Origin: Planctomycetota bacterium
Lineage (GTDB): Bacteria > Planctomycetota > Phycisphaerae > Sedimentisphaerales > Anaerobacaceae
Direction: 5' to 3'
DNA: 64,000 bases
Assembly: GCA_030605475.1 (NCBI GenBank)
Contig: JAUWIG010000011.1
Coordinates: 87,298 to 151,297, forward strand
Shown here: positions 40,705-49,633 of the stretch, piece by piece
How positions within the stretch are numbered: position 1 is the first letter of the stretch
Layout: the number at the start of each line of letters is the position of its first letter
Position numbers and translations under genes: made by a program
The notes under the pieces: generated by a model
Database searches by the model: none
Told to the model about the DNA's origin: nothing
Seen by the model: only the letters and a program-made list of their open reading frames with translations

Positions 40705-41222
40705 TTTTCAGCCTCCAAAAAGCTTATTTTTTCATACTCCTATCGGAACCTATAATGATACAATAGTTCAGGCGCAAACGACAAGGGATTTTTTTAAAGT
40801 AAAGGCGTGCGTTTTGGAATGCGTTCAGGATTTAGTGAACAACACATGCTGCATATTCTTATTGGTTTGAGGTTGGGCGTTTAGTGATTTAACGTTGGTC
40901 AGGACGGGCAGGTGAGTAAGGAATTCGGTGAGATTGGACTCGATGCAGGAAAATAAAAAAGCAGAAAATTCGTAATTTTTTTTGGTTTGGATTGGCTGGC
41001 GGCGTGGCCAATTTTATTGGACATTGAAACAGGCGGCTAAAGCAGTTTGTTGGCTCAAACTATATATTGTGTTCACAGCAAAAACGATTCAGCTATATGG
41101 GGGTTTGGGTTATAGGGCGTTGCATTGATGGGTGTCTGCTTGACTAAAGAAAAGAAGTTCAGCCTGTCGATATTGCCGTAGACCAAGGACGATTTTTTAC
41201 AGGTTTCAAAGGATGTGTGTAT
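40705..41222. other. Gene-free stretch
   Basis: It is a divergent region between the EF-G-like gene (minus) and the 49-aa ORF (plus). It holds AT-rich sequence and no repeat of the main families. No confident promoter or RNA was seen. Confidence 0.4.
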
Positions 41223-41372
41223 ATGAGTAAGAGGGAGTTGATAGACTACATTTGTGAAATTAACAGAAGCGCCAAGCCGGAGTTTCTCGCCAGTTTTTCC
41301 GAACAAGATTTGAGCGATTATCTTGAGCACCTGATGGACCTGGATTTGGAAGAATTGGTTGTTCGATGCTAA
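41223..41372 (+). CDS. Small 49-aa protein, conserved-looking
   Basis: ATG 41223 opens MSKRELIDYICEINRSAKPE, continuing to a stop TAA at 41370-41372, with AAAGGA about 11 nt upstream. The pattern E-L-I-x-Y-I-x-x-I-N-R-x-A-x-x-E-F-L-x-x-F-x-x-x-D-L-x-x-Y-L-x-H-L is a compact helical, acidic design like small cytoplasmic proteins I have seen in planctomycetes and deltaproteobacteria. No function is known. It is convergent with the CvpA-like gene. Confidence 0.55.
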   Translation: MSKRELIDYICEINRSAKPEFLASFSEQDLSDYLEHLMDLDLEELVVRC

Positions 41373-41438
41373 GTTCGTGATTCGTGGCTCATTCGAGTCG
41401 CATGGCACGAGTTAGCTTGGCGAGATACGAAGGTTAGG

Positions 41439-43271
41439 CTATTTGATGAAGAAACTTTCGTATCCTTTAAACCCTGCACCGGTTTGTGAATCAGCCGGCT
41501 GAACCGATGTAATAATTGTACCCCTGCCTGACTGAACCAGATATAGCACATAAAACTCAAATATGCTTTGAGCCTGCTCGGTTAGCCAGACGGTATGGGG
41601 AAACGGCTGTGCGACAGACCCATCTTCTGCAATAACAAGACCATCGGTAGTATCCTCGGCAGTTAGCGAGCAGTAATCAAACTCGCAAACATATTGGTCG
41701 CCGACTTTACCTGAAGCGATAACGCCGACAGGTCGGTGAACCGAGCCGGACAATTCTACAAGTACCGGTAACTGTTCGCCTTTTATTGCAATACCGGTAG
41801 AAGGATTGTTGCATTTTAGCGAAAGTAGCTTGTAGCCGTCGAGAGGTTCTAACATTCCGCGGATGCCTCTGCTTCTTTGCGGTGTTTGGGCGCGGCTCTT
41901 TGGTACTCTGAATCTGCGTCTCTGCGGACTTCTTTGGGCAGGCTCGGAAGCTTTAGCTGCCTCTTTAGCTTCCTCTTGAGCCGGCTTTTCTGTTTTCAAC
42001 TCAACTCTGACGTAGTTAATCCCTCCGTCCTCGAATTCGGCTGGTTTGATACTGCGGTCTGTTTGAGCGTTTCGCCACTGGTTCGGGTCGCTTATTTCGA
42101 GCTTTAATCCGGCCAGGAATTCGGCCCCCGTGGCTAATTCAACACCATAGACTTTAGCCGAACTGATGGGCTGAAGTTCTGCGATATCTCTTGCACATTT
42201 GGACAGTTGAATGAGAGGCATTGCCGGCGGCGCCTGTTCGGCGGTTACAGGCGGCGGTACCTGAGCAATATTGTTTTGCTTGAACTCGACCAGCACAGGT
42301 ACAAAATCCTTCGGCACATTAAAAGCAAAATCTATCAATTTTACATTGCCTTCGAAATCGTCGCGTTCTATTTCTATCCGGTCATTTAATTGCCTTATTT
42401 GCAGCTGGTTTCCCGCCTTCAGGTATCCGACGGGATAAATATTTCTTCCTTTTCCAGCAAGGGGGTTTTTAGCATCGCTTTTTTGCTTGCAGACCAGTCT
42501 TAATTGAGAAAATGTAAATTTGCCGGCGTCTTTTACTGCTTTCTTTTTTATTCCTATCCGCACAATTGTAAGGTTATGGCCGCTTTTCGGTGATATTGGT
42601 TTGCCGTTTGAGTCTCTTAGACCTTCGGGTGCGGGCCAGGCGGCCTTTTGCCTTGGTACTTCTATTGCCTCGGAACCGGTGATAATTGATATGTCGTCGG
42701 CGATGTTGTGTCGATTCAGGAAGACCTGGTCCAGGAAATTGGGATGCAGAGTCGCAAAGCTTCTTTTGCCACTGAAACTGCCGCTACTTATGATACTGAA
42801 CCATCCTGTTGCAAAACTGTCGGCGTTGAATAAGGCTTTGTTGGGTCTTTCAGCGTCGGGCCTCGCCGCGTCGAAACGCCGGTAAGGGGTTTTGTTTGAT
42901 AAAGGTGCCATTGCAAGTGCGGTGAGTAAGAGCCCCGATATGATAAGGCCTAAGAGAATTCCGCAGACAACGCGTCCGATGCGCTCAGGCCAGGGCCCAA
43001 AATCAACCGGCCGACGAAGTAGTTGAGCGGCGATTGTTTGCAGGACGGCAAAAGCCAGAACAAACAGCAGCACAAAACAGAGCGGCTGTGCCCAGGGTAC
43101 AAGAAACTCTCGGTTGATAAGGACTTTTGCTAAAAGTTCGAAGTAGCCGAACGCAACTACGCTTGCACAGATAGTGTTTATTATCGTAGCGAATGATTTG
43201 ACAAGCGTACCTCTTAGGTACTGATAAGCAGCACAGCCTAAAATGATTAATACTACAAGTAAGTTACCCAT
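41439..43271 (-). CDS. CvpA-family-like membrane protein with a large soluble domain
   Basis: The 610-aa protein has four N-terminal membrane segments (about 1-125: LLVVLIILGCAAYQYLRG, INTICASVVAFGYFELLAKVL, PLCFVLLFVLAFAVLQTIAAQLL, VVCGILLGLIISGLLLTALAMAPL) in the CvpA/colicin-V-production arrangement. The rest is extracytoplasmic, with a proline/arginine-rich stretch (SPQRRRFRVPKSRAQTPQRSRGIRG, about 455-480). No enzyme motif is seen. CvpA-like proteins are linked to envelope stress and colicin export. It may be in an operon with the GspE-like and pilT genes upstream on the same strand (52-bp gap). Confidence 0.65.
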   Translation of the reverse strand: MGNLLVVLIILGCAAYQYLRGTLVKSFATIINTICASVVAFGYFELLAKVLINREFLVPWAQPLCFVLLFVLAFAVLQTIAAQLLRRPVDFGPWPERIGRVVCGILLGLIISGLLLTALAMAPLSNKTPYRRFDAARPDAERPNKALFNADSFATGWFSIISSGSFSGKRSFATLHPNFLDQVFLNRHNIADDISIITGSEAIEVPRQKAAWPAPEGLRDSNGKPISPKSGHNLTIVRIGIKKKAVKDAGKFTFSQLRLVCKQKSDAKNPLAGKGRNIYPVGYLKAGNQLQIRQLNDRIEIERDDFEGNVKLIDFAFNVPKDFVPVLVEFKQNNIAQVPPPVTAEQAPPAMPLIQLSKCARDIAELQPISSAKVYGVELATGAEFLAGLKLEISDPNQWRNAQTDRSIKPAEFEDGGINYVRVELKTEKPAQEEAKEAAKASEPAQRSPQRRRFRVPKSRAQTPQRSRGIRGMLEPLDGYKLLSLKCNNPSTGIAIKGEQLPVLVELSGSVHRPVGVIASGKVGDQYVCEFDYCSLTAEDTTDGLVIAEDGSVAQPFPHTVWLTEQAQSIFEFYVLYLVQSGRGTIITSVQPADSQTGAGFKGYESFFIK

Positions 43272-43323
43272 TATAATGTCTCCACCTTTTAGTTGTTAGT
43301 TACCAAATATTATTCGCTAACGA

Positions 43324-44991
43324 CTATTTTTGTTCCGGCTTTGCCGTTTTTTTCTTTTTGGAAAGTATTCTAACCATTTCATTTATTGATGTTGTTCCGT
43401 CAATGACTTTTCTCAGTGCCTGCTCTTGTAGATAAAGCATTTTGGCACGTCTAAACTGCGTGCTGATTTCCGACATTGATTTTGACTGTCTTATGGCTTT
43501 TCTTAACTCGTCATTTATTATGATAGTTTCGAATATGCACATTCTGCCGACAAAACCTATCCCCTGGCAATTTTCACAGGTTACTGCTTTGCCGCGTCTG
43601 CTTACCTGAGCTTTACCTGCGCGGTGAAGCACTTTTGCTTTTTCAGCTGGAATGTTAAACTTTCTGAGAAGCTCTTTATTCGGCTCATATGCCTGCTTGC
43701 ATTCGTCGCAAAGTTTTCTGAGGAGCCGTTGATTGCTTATACCCAGGAGCTCTTCGACGGCGAGATTCCTGTCGCCGACTAACTTCATCCATTTTCCGAG
43801 CGCTTGTATTACGTTATCTGCTTCGAGTGTAGCATAGACGATTCTGCCGCTTTTAGCGGCTGTACAAACAATCTTGGCTGTTTCAGCATCTTCGCAGTCA
43901 ACAACACCAACAATGTCCGGGCCCATTCTTACTACTGTCTGCAGCTTCTTGGCATAGGTGGTTATACCGGTGTCGCTGAGGCTGAAAATGTTTTGCGTTA
44001 TGTTCGGCAACTCAGCGGTAGGCCGCCTTTCAAGCGTGCTTATACTGTAAATGTAAGGGTCGTGGTTCTTGAGCAGTGTATAAAATGTGGTTGTTACACC
44101 GCTTTTTTTAGGCCCCGCCACGATAAACACACCTCGTTTTACATCGCGAATTTTATTCAGCTGTTCATACTGGCTGCTCGTTAAGCCGACGTCAGCTAAT
44201 TTCATTATGTCTTGTTGAGTTATCTGTTTGAGCTGGATTTGTTCTCCTGCGGTTGACCCGGCAGTGGTTACTTCCCAGTCGGTATTGCCTTTGTCTTGGT
44301 AGATTCGGAACTTTCCTTTTTGTGGTTTTCGCTTCTCGCCGGCGTCCAAATCAGCGAGGTTCTTCAGAAAATGAATAAAATATTCCATTTGGTCTCTGGC
44401 GATAGTGGGCTGTTTTAAGGCTGCGCCGTCAACGTAGTAGGTTACGTTATAGTTTTGGGGCGTCGGGGAAAACACAATGTTGCTTGCCCTTCGCCAGATG
44501 GCATCGGTGAGGGTGTCATAAGCTGCCTTGTAGCCGAAAAAGTCCGGCGTTTTGGGCTGAGGCATAGGAACTTCATTGTTGTTTGCCGTTATAAAAACGA
44601 AACTTTCGAGGGCATCAAGTCCCTTTTGTTTGCCTGCAAACAGGCCTTTGATACGGTCGGCGCTCAGGATGCGCTGAAAGTCCGGGACTCTGGTATCGCG
44701 ATGCATTACATAGCTGATGGATGTTGCTCCTATGGCTATCAGATAGAATAGCATCCCGATAATAAAGAACGGCATAACCAGCCAGATTATTGTCGCTGCC
44801 GCTCCGGCGCCGAAAACTATTGCTGTCCAAAAAACCTTTTTTGTCCCCACTGACTCGGCGTCCCTGTATACCCAGATAAGCAGCGGTAACCATAGAAAAA
44901 AAAGGAGCAAAAATACGACAAATTTAGCTATGGATATATAGCCGCTGTACTCGATAGAGGTCAGCAGTAAATCCGGCATAAAACACTCCAT
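43324..44991 (-). CDS. Membrane-anchored, degenerate GspE/PilB-like ATPase
   Basis: The 555-aa protein has three N-terminal membrane helices (about 20-41, 54-74, 75-97), which are unusual for the family, then a GspE/PilB fold. Catalytic motifs are broken: Walker A reads GPKKSGVTTT (293-302) with V299 instead of Lys, Walker B Glu is replaced (VVDCEDAETA, D365), and the His box LHTND is LEADN (E390). The zinc-finger cysteines are kept (LCDECKQAYEPN...VTCENCQGIGFVGRMCIFE). Binding of ATP without hydrolysis, or a structural role, is likely. It is next to pilT (22 bp), which suggests type IV pilus or secretion. Confidence 0.8.
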   Translation of the reverse strand: MECFMPDLLLTSIEYSGYISIAKFVVFLLLFFLWLPLLIWVYRDAESVGTKKVFWTAIVFGAGAAATIIWLVMPFFIIGMLFYLIAIGATSISYVMHRDTRVPDFQRILSADRIKGLFAGKQKGLDALESFVFITANNNEVPMPQPKTPDFFGYKAAYDTLTDAIWRRASNIVFSPTPQNYNVTYYVDGAALKQPTIARDQMEYFIHFLKNLADLDAGEKRKPQKGKFRIYQDKGNTDWEVTTAGSTAGEQIQLKQITQQDIMKLADVGLTSSQYEQLNKIRDVKRGVFIVAGPKKSGVTTTFYTLLKNHDPYIYSISTLERRPTAELPNITQNIFSLSDTGITTYAKKLQTVVRMGPDIVGVVDCEDAETAKIVCTAAKSGRIVYATLEADNVIQALGKWMKLVGDRNLAVEELLGISNQRLLRKLCDECKQAYEPNKELLRKFNIPAEKAKVLHRAGKAQVSRRGKAVTCENCQGIGFVGRMCIFETIIINDELRKAIRQSKSMSEISTQFRRAKMLYLQEQALRKVIDGTTSINEMVRILSKKKKTAKPEQK

Positions 44992-45013
44992 CTATAAATT
45001 GTATATCTAAGAC

Positions 45014-46147
45014 TCACAAGATACCAGTCGTGTCGGCTCTAATGCCCTTTAGCGTCATTTTTAATTCTTCTACGTTTGGTGCGCATTTATATGCTTCCTT
45101 TGGGTCTATAGAGCCGTTTTTCACCAGCTCACAAAGGTTATCTGTAAGGTCCTGCATGCCTTCGTTTAGACAGCTTCGTATAACGGTGGGCAAATCAGCC
45201 TCGCGCTCTTCGGAAATCAGCTTTTTGACGGCTGGATTTGCAAGAAGAACCTCAACAGCAGGTATTCTGTCCACACCTTCCTTGACGCTCGGCAGCAGTA
45301 TCTGGTTAATGATTGCTTTAATTGTTAAACTTAAAGTTTGTCTTGCCAGGGCTCTTTCGCTTTGCGGAAACAGGTCTAAAAGTCGTTGAACAGCCTGCGG
45401 GGCACCGGCTGCGTGCATTGTTCCGAAAACGAGGTGGCCCGTTTCCGCAGCTATCATCCCCGCTGCGACAGTTTTGGCATCCCGCATTTCACCGACGAAG
45501 ACTACATCAGGGTCTTGCCGCATCAAATATCTTAAGGCCTGGTCGAAGTCCTGTACGTCAATGCCGATTTCTCTTTGTGATACGATTGCTTTTTTGTCCT
45601 TAAAGAGATATTCGATGGGGTCTTCGATTGTAACTATATGGCAGGAACGCGTGCGGTTTATGTGGTCTATCATCGATGCGATTGTTGTGGTTTTGCCGCA
45701 GCCGCTGGGGCCTACTGCGAGAACCAGTCCCTGTCTGCTATCGGCTATCTTTTTTAGTGTCGGCGGCAGGTTCAAACTTTCAAGTGGTGGGATGTCGGGG
45801 TTTACTCGTCTTGCTGCAAGACTAATCACACCTCGCTGACGGAATATGTTTACTCGAAAACGGTCTTCATCGCCTATTTCATAGGCAAAATCGATGGTAT
45901 TGCTCTTTAGGAAAGATTCTTTTTGGCTTGGACTGAGTATCTCGAAAATCAGTTGTTCCATTATCTCTTTGGTTATTAGTTCCCCGGTGGTATTTTTCAG
46001 TTGGCCATGGATGCGCAATTTCGGAGGCTGCCCAACCTTCAAGTGCAGGTCGCTTGCCTGAGTTTTGATAGCTGCCCTGAAAAACTTATTCAACTCCGGC
46101 TCATGGCCGGCATTTGCGGGTATACCAACAGACTGTTCCGTGGTCAT
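45014..46147 (-). CDS. pilT: Twitching motility ATPase PilT
   Basis: The 377-aa hexameric ATPase retracts type IV pili. Motifs are SDLHLKVGQPPKLRIHG, Walker A GPSGCGKTTT, IEDPIEYLF, Walker B VVFVGEMRDAKT, the His box GTMHAAGAPQAVQRLLDLFP and the PilT-type LPSVKEGVDRIPAVEVLLANPAVKKLI block, all intact. It is the first gene of the minus-strand unit pilT, GspE-like, CvpA-like. The C-terminal helix has the usual DLP/L-x-x-V-x-x-S pattern. No pilin or assembly genes lie nearby. Confidence 0.95.
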   Translation of the reverse strand: MTTEQSVGIPANAGHEPELNKFFRAAIKTQASDLHLKVGQPPKLRIHGQLKNTTGELITKEIMEQLIFEILSPSQKESFLKSNTIDFAYEIGDEDRFRVNIFRQRGVISLAARRVNPDIPPLESLNLPPTLKKIADSRQGLVLAVGPSGCGKTTTIASMIDHINRTRSCHIVTIEDPIEYLFKDKKAIVSQREIGIDVQDFDQALRYLMRQDPDVVFVGEMRDAKTVAAGMIAAETGHLVFGTMHAAGAPQAVQRLLDLFPQSERALARQTLSLTIKAIINQILLPSVKEGVDRIPAVEVLLANPAVKKLISEEREADLPTVIRSCLNEGMQDLTDNLCELVKNGSIDPKEAYKCAPNVEELKMTLKGIRADTTGIL

Positions 46148-46521
46148 AATTACTACTTATCCCACAAGGGTTATAAACCAATTGCTTCCGCCTGCGGCTT
46201 AGCGGAGCGTTTTTTACCCAATTTGTAAACACAAACCTTAAACCTTTATATTATAAGAATATGCTGCAAATTGTCAACCCTGATGCTTGAACAATATTAT
46301 TGGTTTTTAACACGAATTGCGAGGAATTTATGTCAGCTGCGGGTCTTCAATTGGCCGAATGCTTTGCCGGCGGTTATCAGGGCGGTCCTGTACTGGTAGT
46401 TTTAGTTTTCAGCTTGATTTTCAGCAGATAGTTTCAGTGACAAGCTTCTACTTGCCCAATTTGCGGCTGAACGGTATACTCTGTGATTGATGAGTTGATG
46501 GTCGAAAGGAGAGTTGCGCCG
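46148..46521. other. Divergent intergenic region between pilT and the HGSNAT-like gene
   Basis: It contains a 33-codon frame (ATG 46330-46332 to TAG 46429-46431, GAGGA 5 nt upstream, hydrophobic C-terminal half VLVVLVFSLIFSR). This could be a small membrane peptide or chance. No repeat of the main families was seen. Confidence 0.35.
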
Positions 46522-47634
46522 ATGAGGCTGCAAGGTCAGACGGACAGCGATAACGGCAGGTTGATGTCGCTGGATGCGCTGCGTGGCTTTGATATGTTTT
46601 GGATTATAGGGGGCGGCGCGATATTCCGCGAACTGCTGGCCAGGGGGGCAAACAGCGAGTTTTTGAAGGCTTTACTATTACAGCTTAAACATGTTCGTTG
46701 GGAGGGATTTCACGCCTGGGATTTGGTTATGCCGCTATTTCTTTTTGTAGTGGGGGTGGCGATGCCGTTTTCGTTCAGCAAACGCCTTGCAAGGGGTGAC
46801 AGCAAAAGACAGCTGTATTCTCACATAGTCAAGCGGGTGCTGATACTGTTTGTCCTGGCCTTGGTTGCCAAAGGTGAGCTGCAGAAGTTTGACTGGGCAA
46901 ACATGCACCTCTTTACCAGTGTACTCCAGTCAATAGCGGTAGGGTACCTTATTACCTCGATTGTAATGTTAAATATGAGGGTTGGCTGGCAGATGATAAC
47001 GCTGGCGGCCCTGCTGCTGTTGTTTTGGGCCCTGGTAGCGCTGGTGCCGGTACCGGGCCACGGTGCGGGGGTGTTTACAGAGGGTGGAAACCTGGTGGTT
47101 TACGTTGACAACCTGGTTCTGGGACGGTTCCAGAGAGGGACGGGTTTTAGGATTATCAGCCTTATGACATTTGGCTGCACGGTGATGCTGGGTGCACTGG
47201 CCGGGCAGTTACTGCGTTCGAAGGAAAGCCAGGCGGCCAAGGTCATCTACCTTTTCGGGGCGGGAATTGGTTGTCTGATATTGGGTTCGGTGTGGAGTAG
47301 CTGGATTCCGATTATCAAGAAAATCTGGACCAGTCCGTTCGTACTTTTCGCTGCCGGCTGGAGTTTGCTGTTATTGGCGCTGTTTTATTTGGTTATAGAC
47401 GTATGGGGTTTGCGGAAGTGGGCGTTTGGTTTTGTGGTGATTGGGATGAACGCTATAGCGGTGTATATAGCGACGCGGGTATTTGATTTTTGTCTTGTTG
47501 GGGATGTATTTGTGGCCGGCCTGGCCAAATGGCTGGGCGATTGGCACGGTTTTGTGCGGGAGGTGGCAGCCTTTGTCGTTATCTGGCTGATACTGTTTTG
47601 GATGTACCGCAAGAAGTCATTTATCAAAATCTGA
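46522..47634 (+). CDS. HGSNAT-like (COG4299/DUF5009) membrane acyltransferase
   Basis: This polytopic protein of about 370 aa has the family signatures SLDALRGFDMFWIIGGG, WEGFHAWDLVMPLFLFVVGVAMPFS, and about ten hydrophobic helices through VIGMNAIAVYIATRVFDF. Relatives include the lysosomal heparan acetyl-CoA:glucosaminide N-acetyltransferase; bacterial members probably acetylate glycans across the membrane. The likely start is ATG 46522 (AAGGAG 10 nt upstream), with ATG 46498 and GTG 46483 in the same frame. No neighbour suggests a specific glycan. Confidence 0.82.
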   Translation: MRLQGQTDSDNGRLMSLDALRGFDMFWIIGGGAIFRELLARGANSEFLKALLLQLKHVRWEGFHAWDLVMPLFLFVVGVAMPFSFSKRLARGDSKRQLYSHIVKRVLILFVLALVAKGELQKFDWANMHLFTSVLQSIAVGYLITSIVMLNMRVGWQMITLAALLLLFWALVALVPVPGHGAGVFTEGGNLVVYVDNLVLGRFQRGTGFRIISLMTFGCTVMLGALAGQLLRSKESQAAKVIYLFGAGIGCLILGSVWSSWIPIIKKIWTSPFVLFAAGWSLLLLALFYLVIDVWGLRKWAFGFVVIGMNAIAVYIATRVFDFCLVGDVFVAGLAKWLGDWHGFVREVAAFVVIWLILFWMYRKKSFIKI

Positions 47635-47656
47635 ACCGACTGGCATAATTGGATTT

Positions 47657-47838
47657 TCAGAGAGCTATTGTCCGATTATTGTTATAGTAATAGCGTCTGG
47701 TGTTGTTGGGGTCGACAAGGTCTTTTTTTTCAATCTTTCTGCCTAAGGCATCGTATGCAAATTCAGCTATATCGTTACTGTTTGCTTTTATCAACGGAAC
47801 TTCGTTAATATACCTTGCCGAATTGCGATTAGCCCACC
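47657..47838 (-). pseudogene. C-terminal remnant of an RHS/YD-repeat protein
   Basis: Read on the minus strand, an open frame without a start gives EFAYDALGRKIEKKD, then PNNTRRYYYNNNR and a stop at 47657-47659. 'Y-D-A-L-G-R' followed by 'RRYYY' is the RHS/YD repeat pattern. The preceding residues (RNSARYINEVPLIKANSND) are also RHS-like. The rest of the gene is absent and the sequence runs directly into the mgtE end, so this is a fragment of a larger secreted RHS gene. Confidence 0.65.
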
Positions 47839-49226
47839 AATAAAAGTGTCAGGGTCATATAGATAGCAACGCTTATTGAATCATTTGCGGTTGTAACAAG
47901 CGGGCCGGAGCTTATGGCAGGGTCTATGCCGATTCGGCGGAAAAGAAAAGGCAGAAATAAACCAAGCGTCGTGGCGACCATTATCGCTGAGAACATTCCA
48001 ATTCCAAAGGCTAGGACAATCCGAAAATGCTCGGCAAAGTTTGTTGGGCCGGCGTATGCTGAATCGCCGGGATTGTCGAGCAGTGCAGGCAAAAATGCGC
48101 AGACGAAACCGCCTATTATTCCGCAGCTAAGGGCCACAAGCAAAGCGACTCGGACTTCCCGCATAAATACCTGACTCAATTTTAAGGCAGCAAGATGGCC
48201 GGTCGCTAATCCACAAACAACGATGGCCGAGGTTTGCAGGCCTGCGTTACCGCTGATGGCGGCAATCATCGGCACAAATGCCACCGCTGCCAGATATATC
48301 AACGGGTTATTGTTCCGGAAGAACATCATAACCAGAGCGGTTATGGCGGTGCCGAACAGGGCCGGCAAAAGCCAGGTCATCCTGACACGGGCGGCGTGGA
48401 AAATAGATATTTTATCTAACTCGTCGGCGTCTGTGCCAGCCATCGTGTATAAGTCCTCCGCGGCCTCTTCTTCTGCAACCTCAATGATACGGTCGGCGGT
48501 GATTCGGCCGATGAGCTTGTGGTTTCTATTAAGAACCGGTGCGACAATCAGGTCGTTCTTGCTGAATATGTTTCGAACTTCCTCCTGGTCGGCATCGGCG
48601 GTAACATAAATGGCGTCCGGGTCTATCAAATCTATTATCATTATATCTTCCGGAGAGGTTAGCAGATGCCGGATGCGAACATCTCCGAGGAACCGGCCGA
48701 ACTTGTCAACAACGTAAACGGAAAAGAAATCTTCATCAATTTCAGCAGCGCGAATTTTGTTTACCGCTTCCGCGACGCTGGCATTTTCGCGGACACTTAT
48801 TAAAACAGGGTCCATAATTCCGCCCGCCGAGTCCTCGGAGTAGCTCATCAGGTCTTTAATCCTGGCTGATTCTGCGGGGGCAATACTTGTGAGAACCTCA
48901 GCGGTTTTTTCTTCAGGTAGTTCTGAAAGGACGTCAGCGGCGTCATCAGGGTCGAGCTGTGAGATAAGGCCGGCTAATTCTTCGTCTTTGAGCAGCTCGA
49001 ATAGTTCCGCCCGCGTGGCCTGGTCAACCTTTTCTAAAACTTCAGCGGAGGTCGGTTTGTCTAACACGTCGAGGATAATGCGTTTTTGCTCATTATCGAG
49101 AAGTTCCACGACTTCAGCGATGTCACTGCTTCGCTGCTCTTTGAGCGATTGGCACAGCGCAGATATATCCTGGGCTTCGAGTAATGGCTCAATTTGCTGC
49201 AATAATTGTTTTTGCTCGTCCAGCAT
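47829..49226 (-). CDS. mgtE: Magnesium transporter MgtE
   Basis: The 465-aa MgtE has the N-terminal superhelical domain (LDNEQKRIILDVLDKPTSAEVLEKVD, ELFELLKDEELAGLISQLDPDDAADVLSELP), two CBS domains (about 140-255; VVDKFGRFLGDVRIRHLL, NHKLIGRITADRIIEV) and five membrane helices. The conserved pore region is FVPMIAAISGNAGLQTSAIVVCGLATG. It imports magnesium and is gated by the cytosolic domains. The start ATG 49226 (AGGGG about 8 nt upstream) is preferred. The longer frame to 49289 runs into an inverted repeat. There is no M-box that I recognise. Confidence 0.94.
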   Translation of the reverse strand: MLDEQKQLLQQIEPLLEAQDISALCQSLKEQRSSDIAEVVELLDNEQKRIILDVLDKPTSAEVLEKVDQATRAELFELLKDEELAGLISQLDPDDAADVLSELPEEKTAEVLTSIAPAESARIKDLMSYSEDSAGGIMDPVLISVRENASVAEAVNKIRAAEIDEDFFSVYVVDKFGRFLGDVRIRHLLTSPEDIMIIDLIDPDAIYVTADADQEEVRNIFSKNDLIVAPVLNRNHKLIGRITADRIIEVAEEEAAEDLYTMAGTDADELDKISIFHAARVRMTWLLPALFGTAITALVMMFFRNNNPLIYLAAVAFVPMIAAISGNAGLQTSAIVVCGLATGHLAALKLSQVFMREVRVALLVALSCGIIGGFVCAFLPALLDNPGDSAYAGPTNFAEHFRIVLAFGIGMFSAIMVATTLGLFLPFLFRRIGIDPAISSGPLVTTANDSISVAIYMTLTLLLVG

Positions 49227-49260
49227 TGAATTACCCCTGCTGCGGTTAAAAATTAAATTT

Positions 49261-49371
49261 ATCCAGCACCTATTTTGAGGTACCAACAAAAATCTTGATA
49301 CTATATGTTTTTGGTAATATTAAACTTTGTTTGCCAAGTCAGCGCTGGAATCTCAAAATAGGTGCTGGGAT
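49261..49371. repeat. Long-arm inverted repeat upstream of mgtE
   Basis: The left arm ATCCAGCACCTATTTTGAG (49261-49279) and right arm CTCAAAATAGGTGCTGGGAT (49352-49371) are reverse complements with one extra G, separated by 72 bp of AT-rich DNA. It lies 35-145 bp upstream of the mgtE start on the minus strand, where it could form a leader hairpin. No T-run next to the stem was seen. Confidence 0.7.
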
Positions 49372-49633
49372 AAAATAACTCAGATTTTCCTGTTAGGCAA
49401 TAGTTTTCCGTATTCGCCTTGGGATACAGGAATCAGCAAGAAAACTATACACTACGTTAAGGCTATACGCTATAAATTAAGAGGCAAAATATTCTTGATT
49501 ATTGGGCGATTTCGGGGTAAAATACATTATTGAAACGCTCGTTAGCTTTAGAAGGAATTTGGTGAGTGGTTAATTGGTGAGTGGTGAGTGTTTAGCCAAT
49601 TACCATATTTTTGTATTTTGTGATGGGGTACAT

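Noticed and set aside
46330..46431. A 33-aa frame with a ribosome site between pilT and the HGSNAT-like gene
   Set aside because: It is too short and without homology cues to call; mentioned only within the intergenic entry.
49227..49400. M-box magnesium riboswitch upstream of mgtE
   Set aside because: The leader lacks the conserved M-box blocks; only a simple inverted repeat is present.
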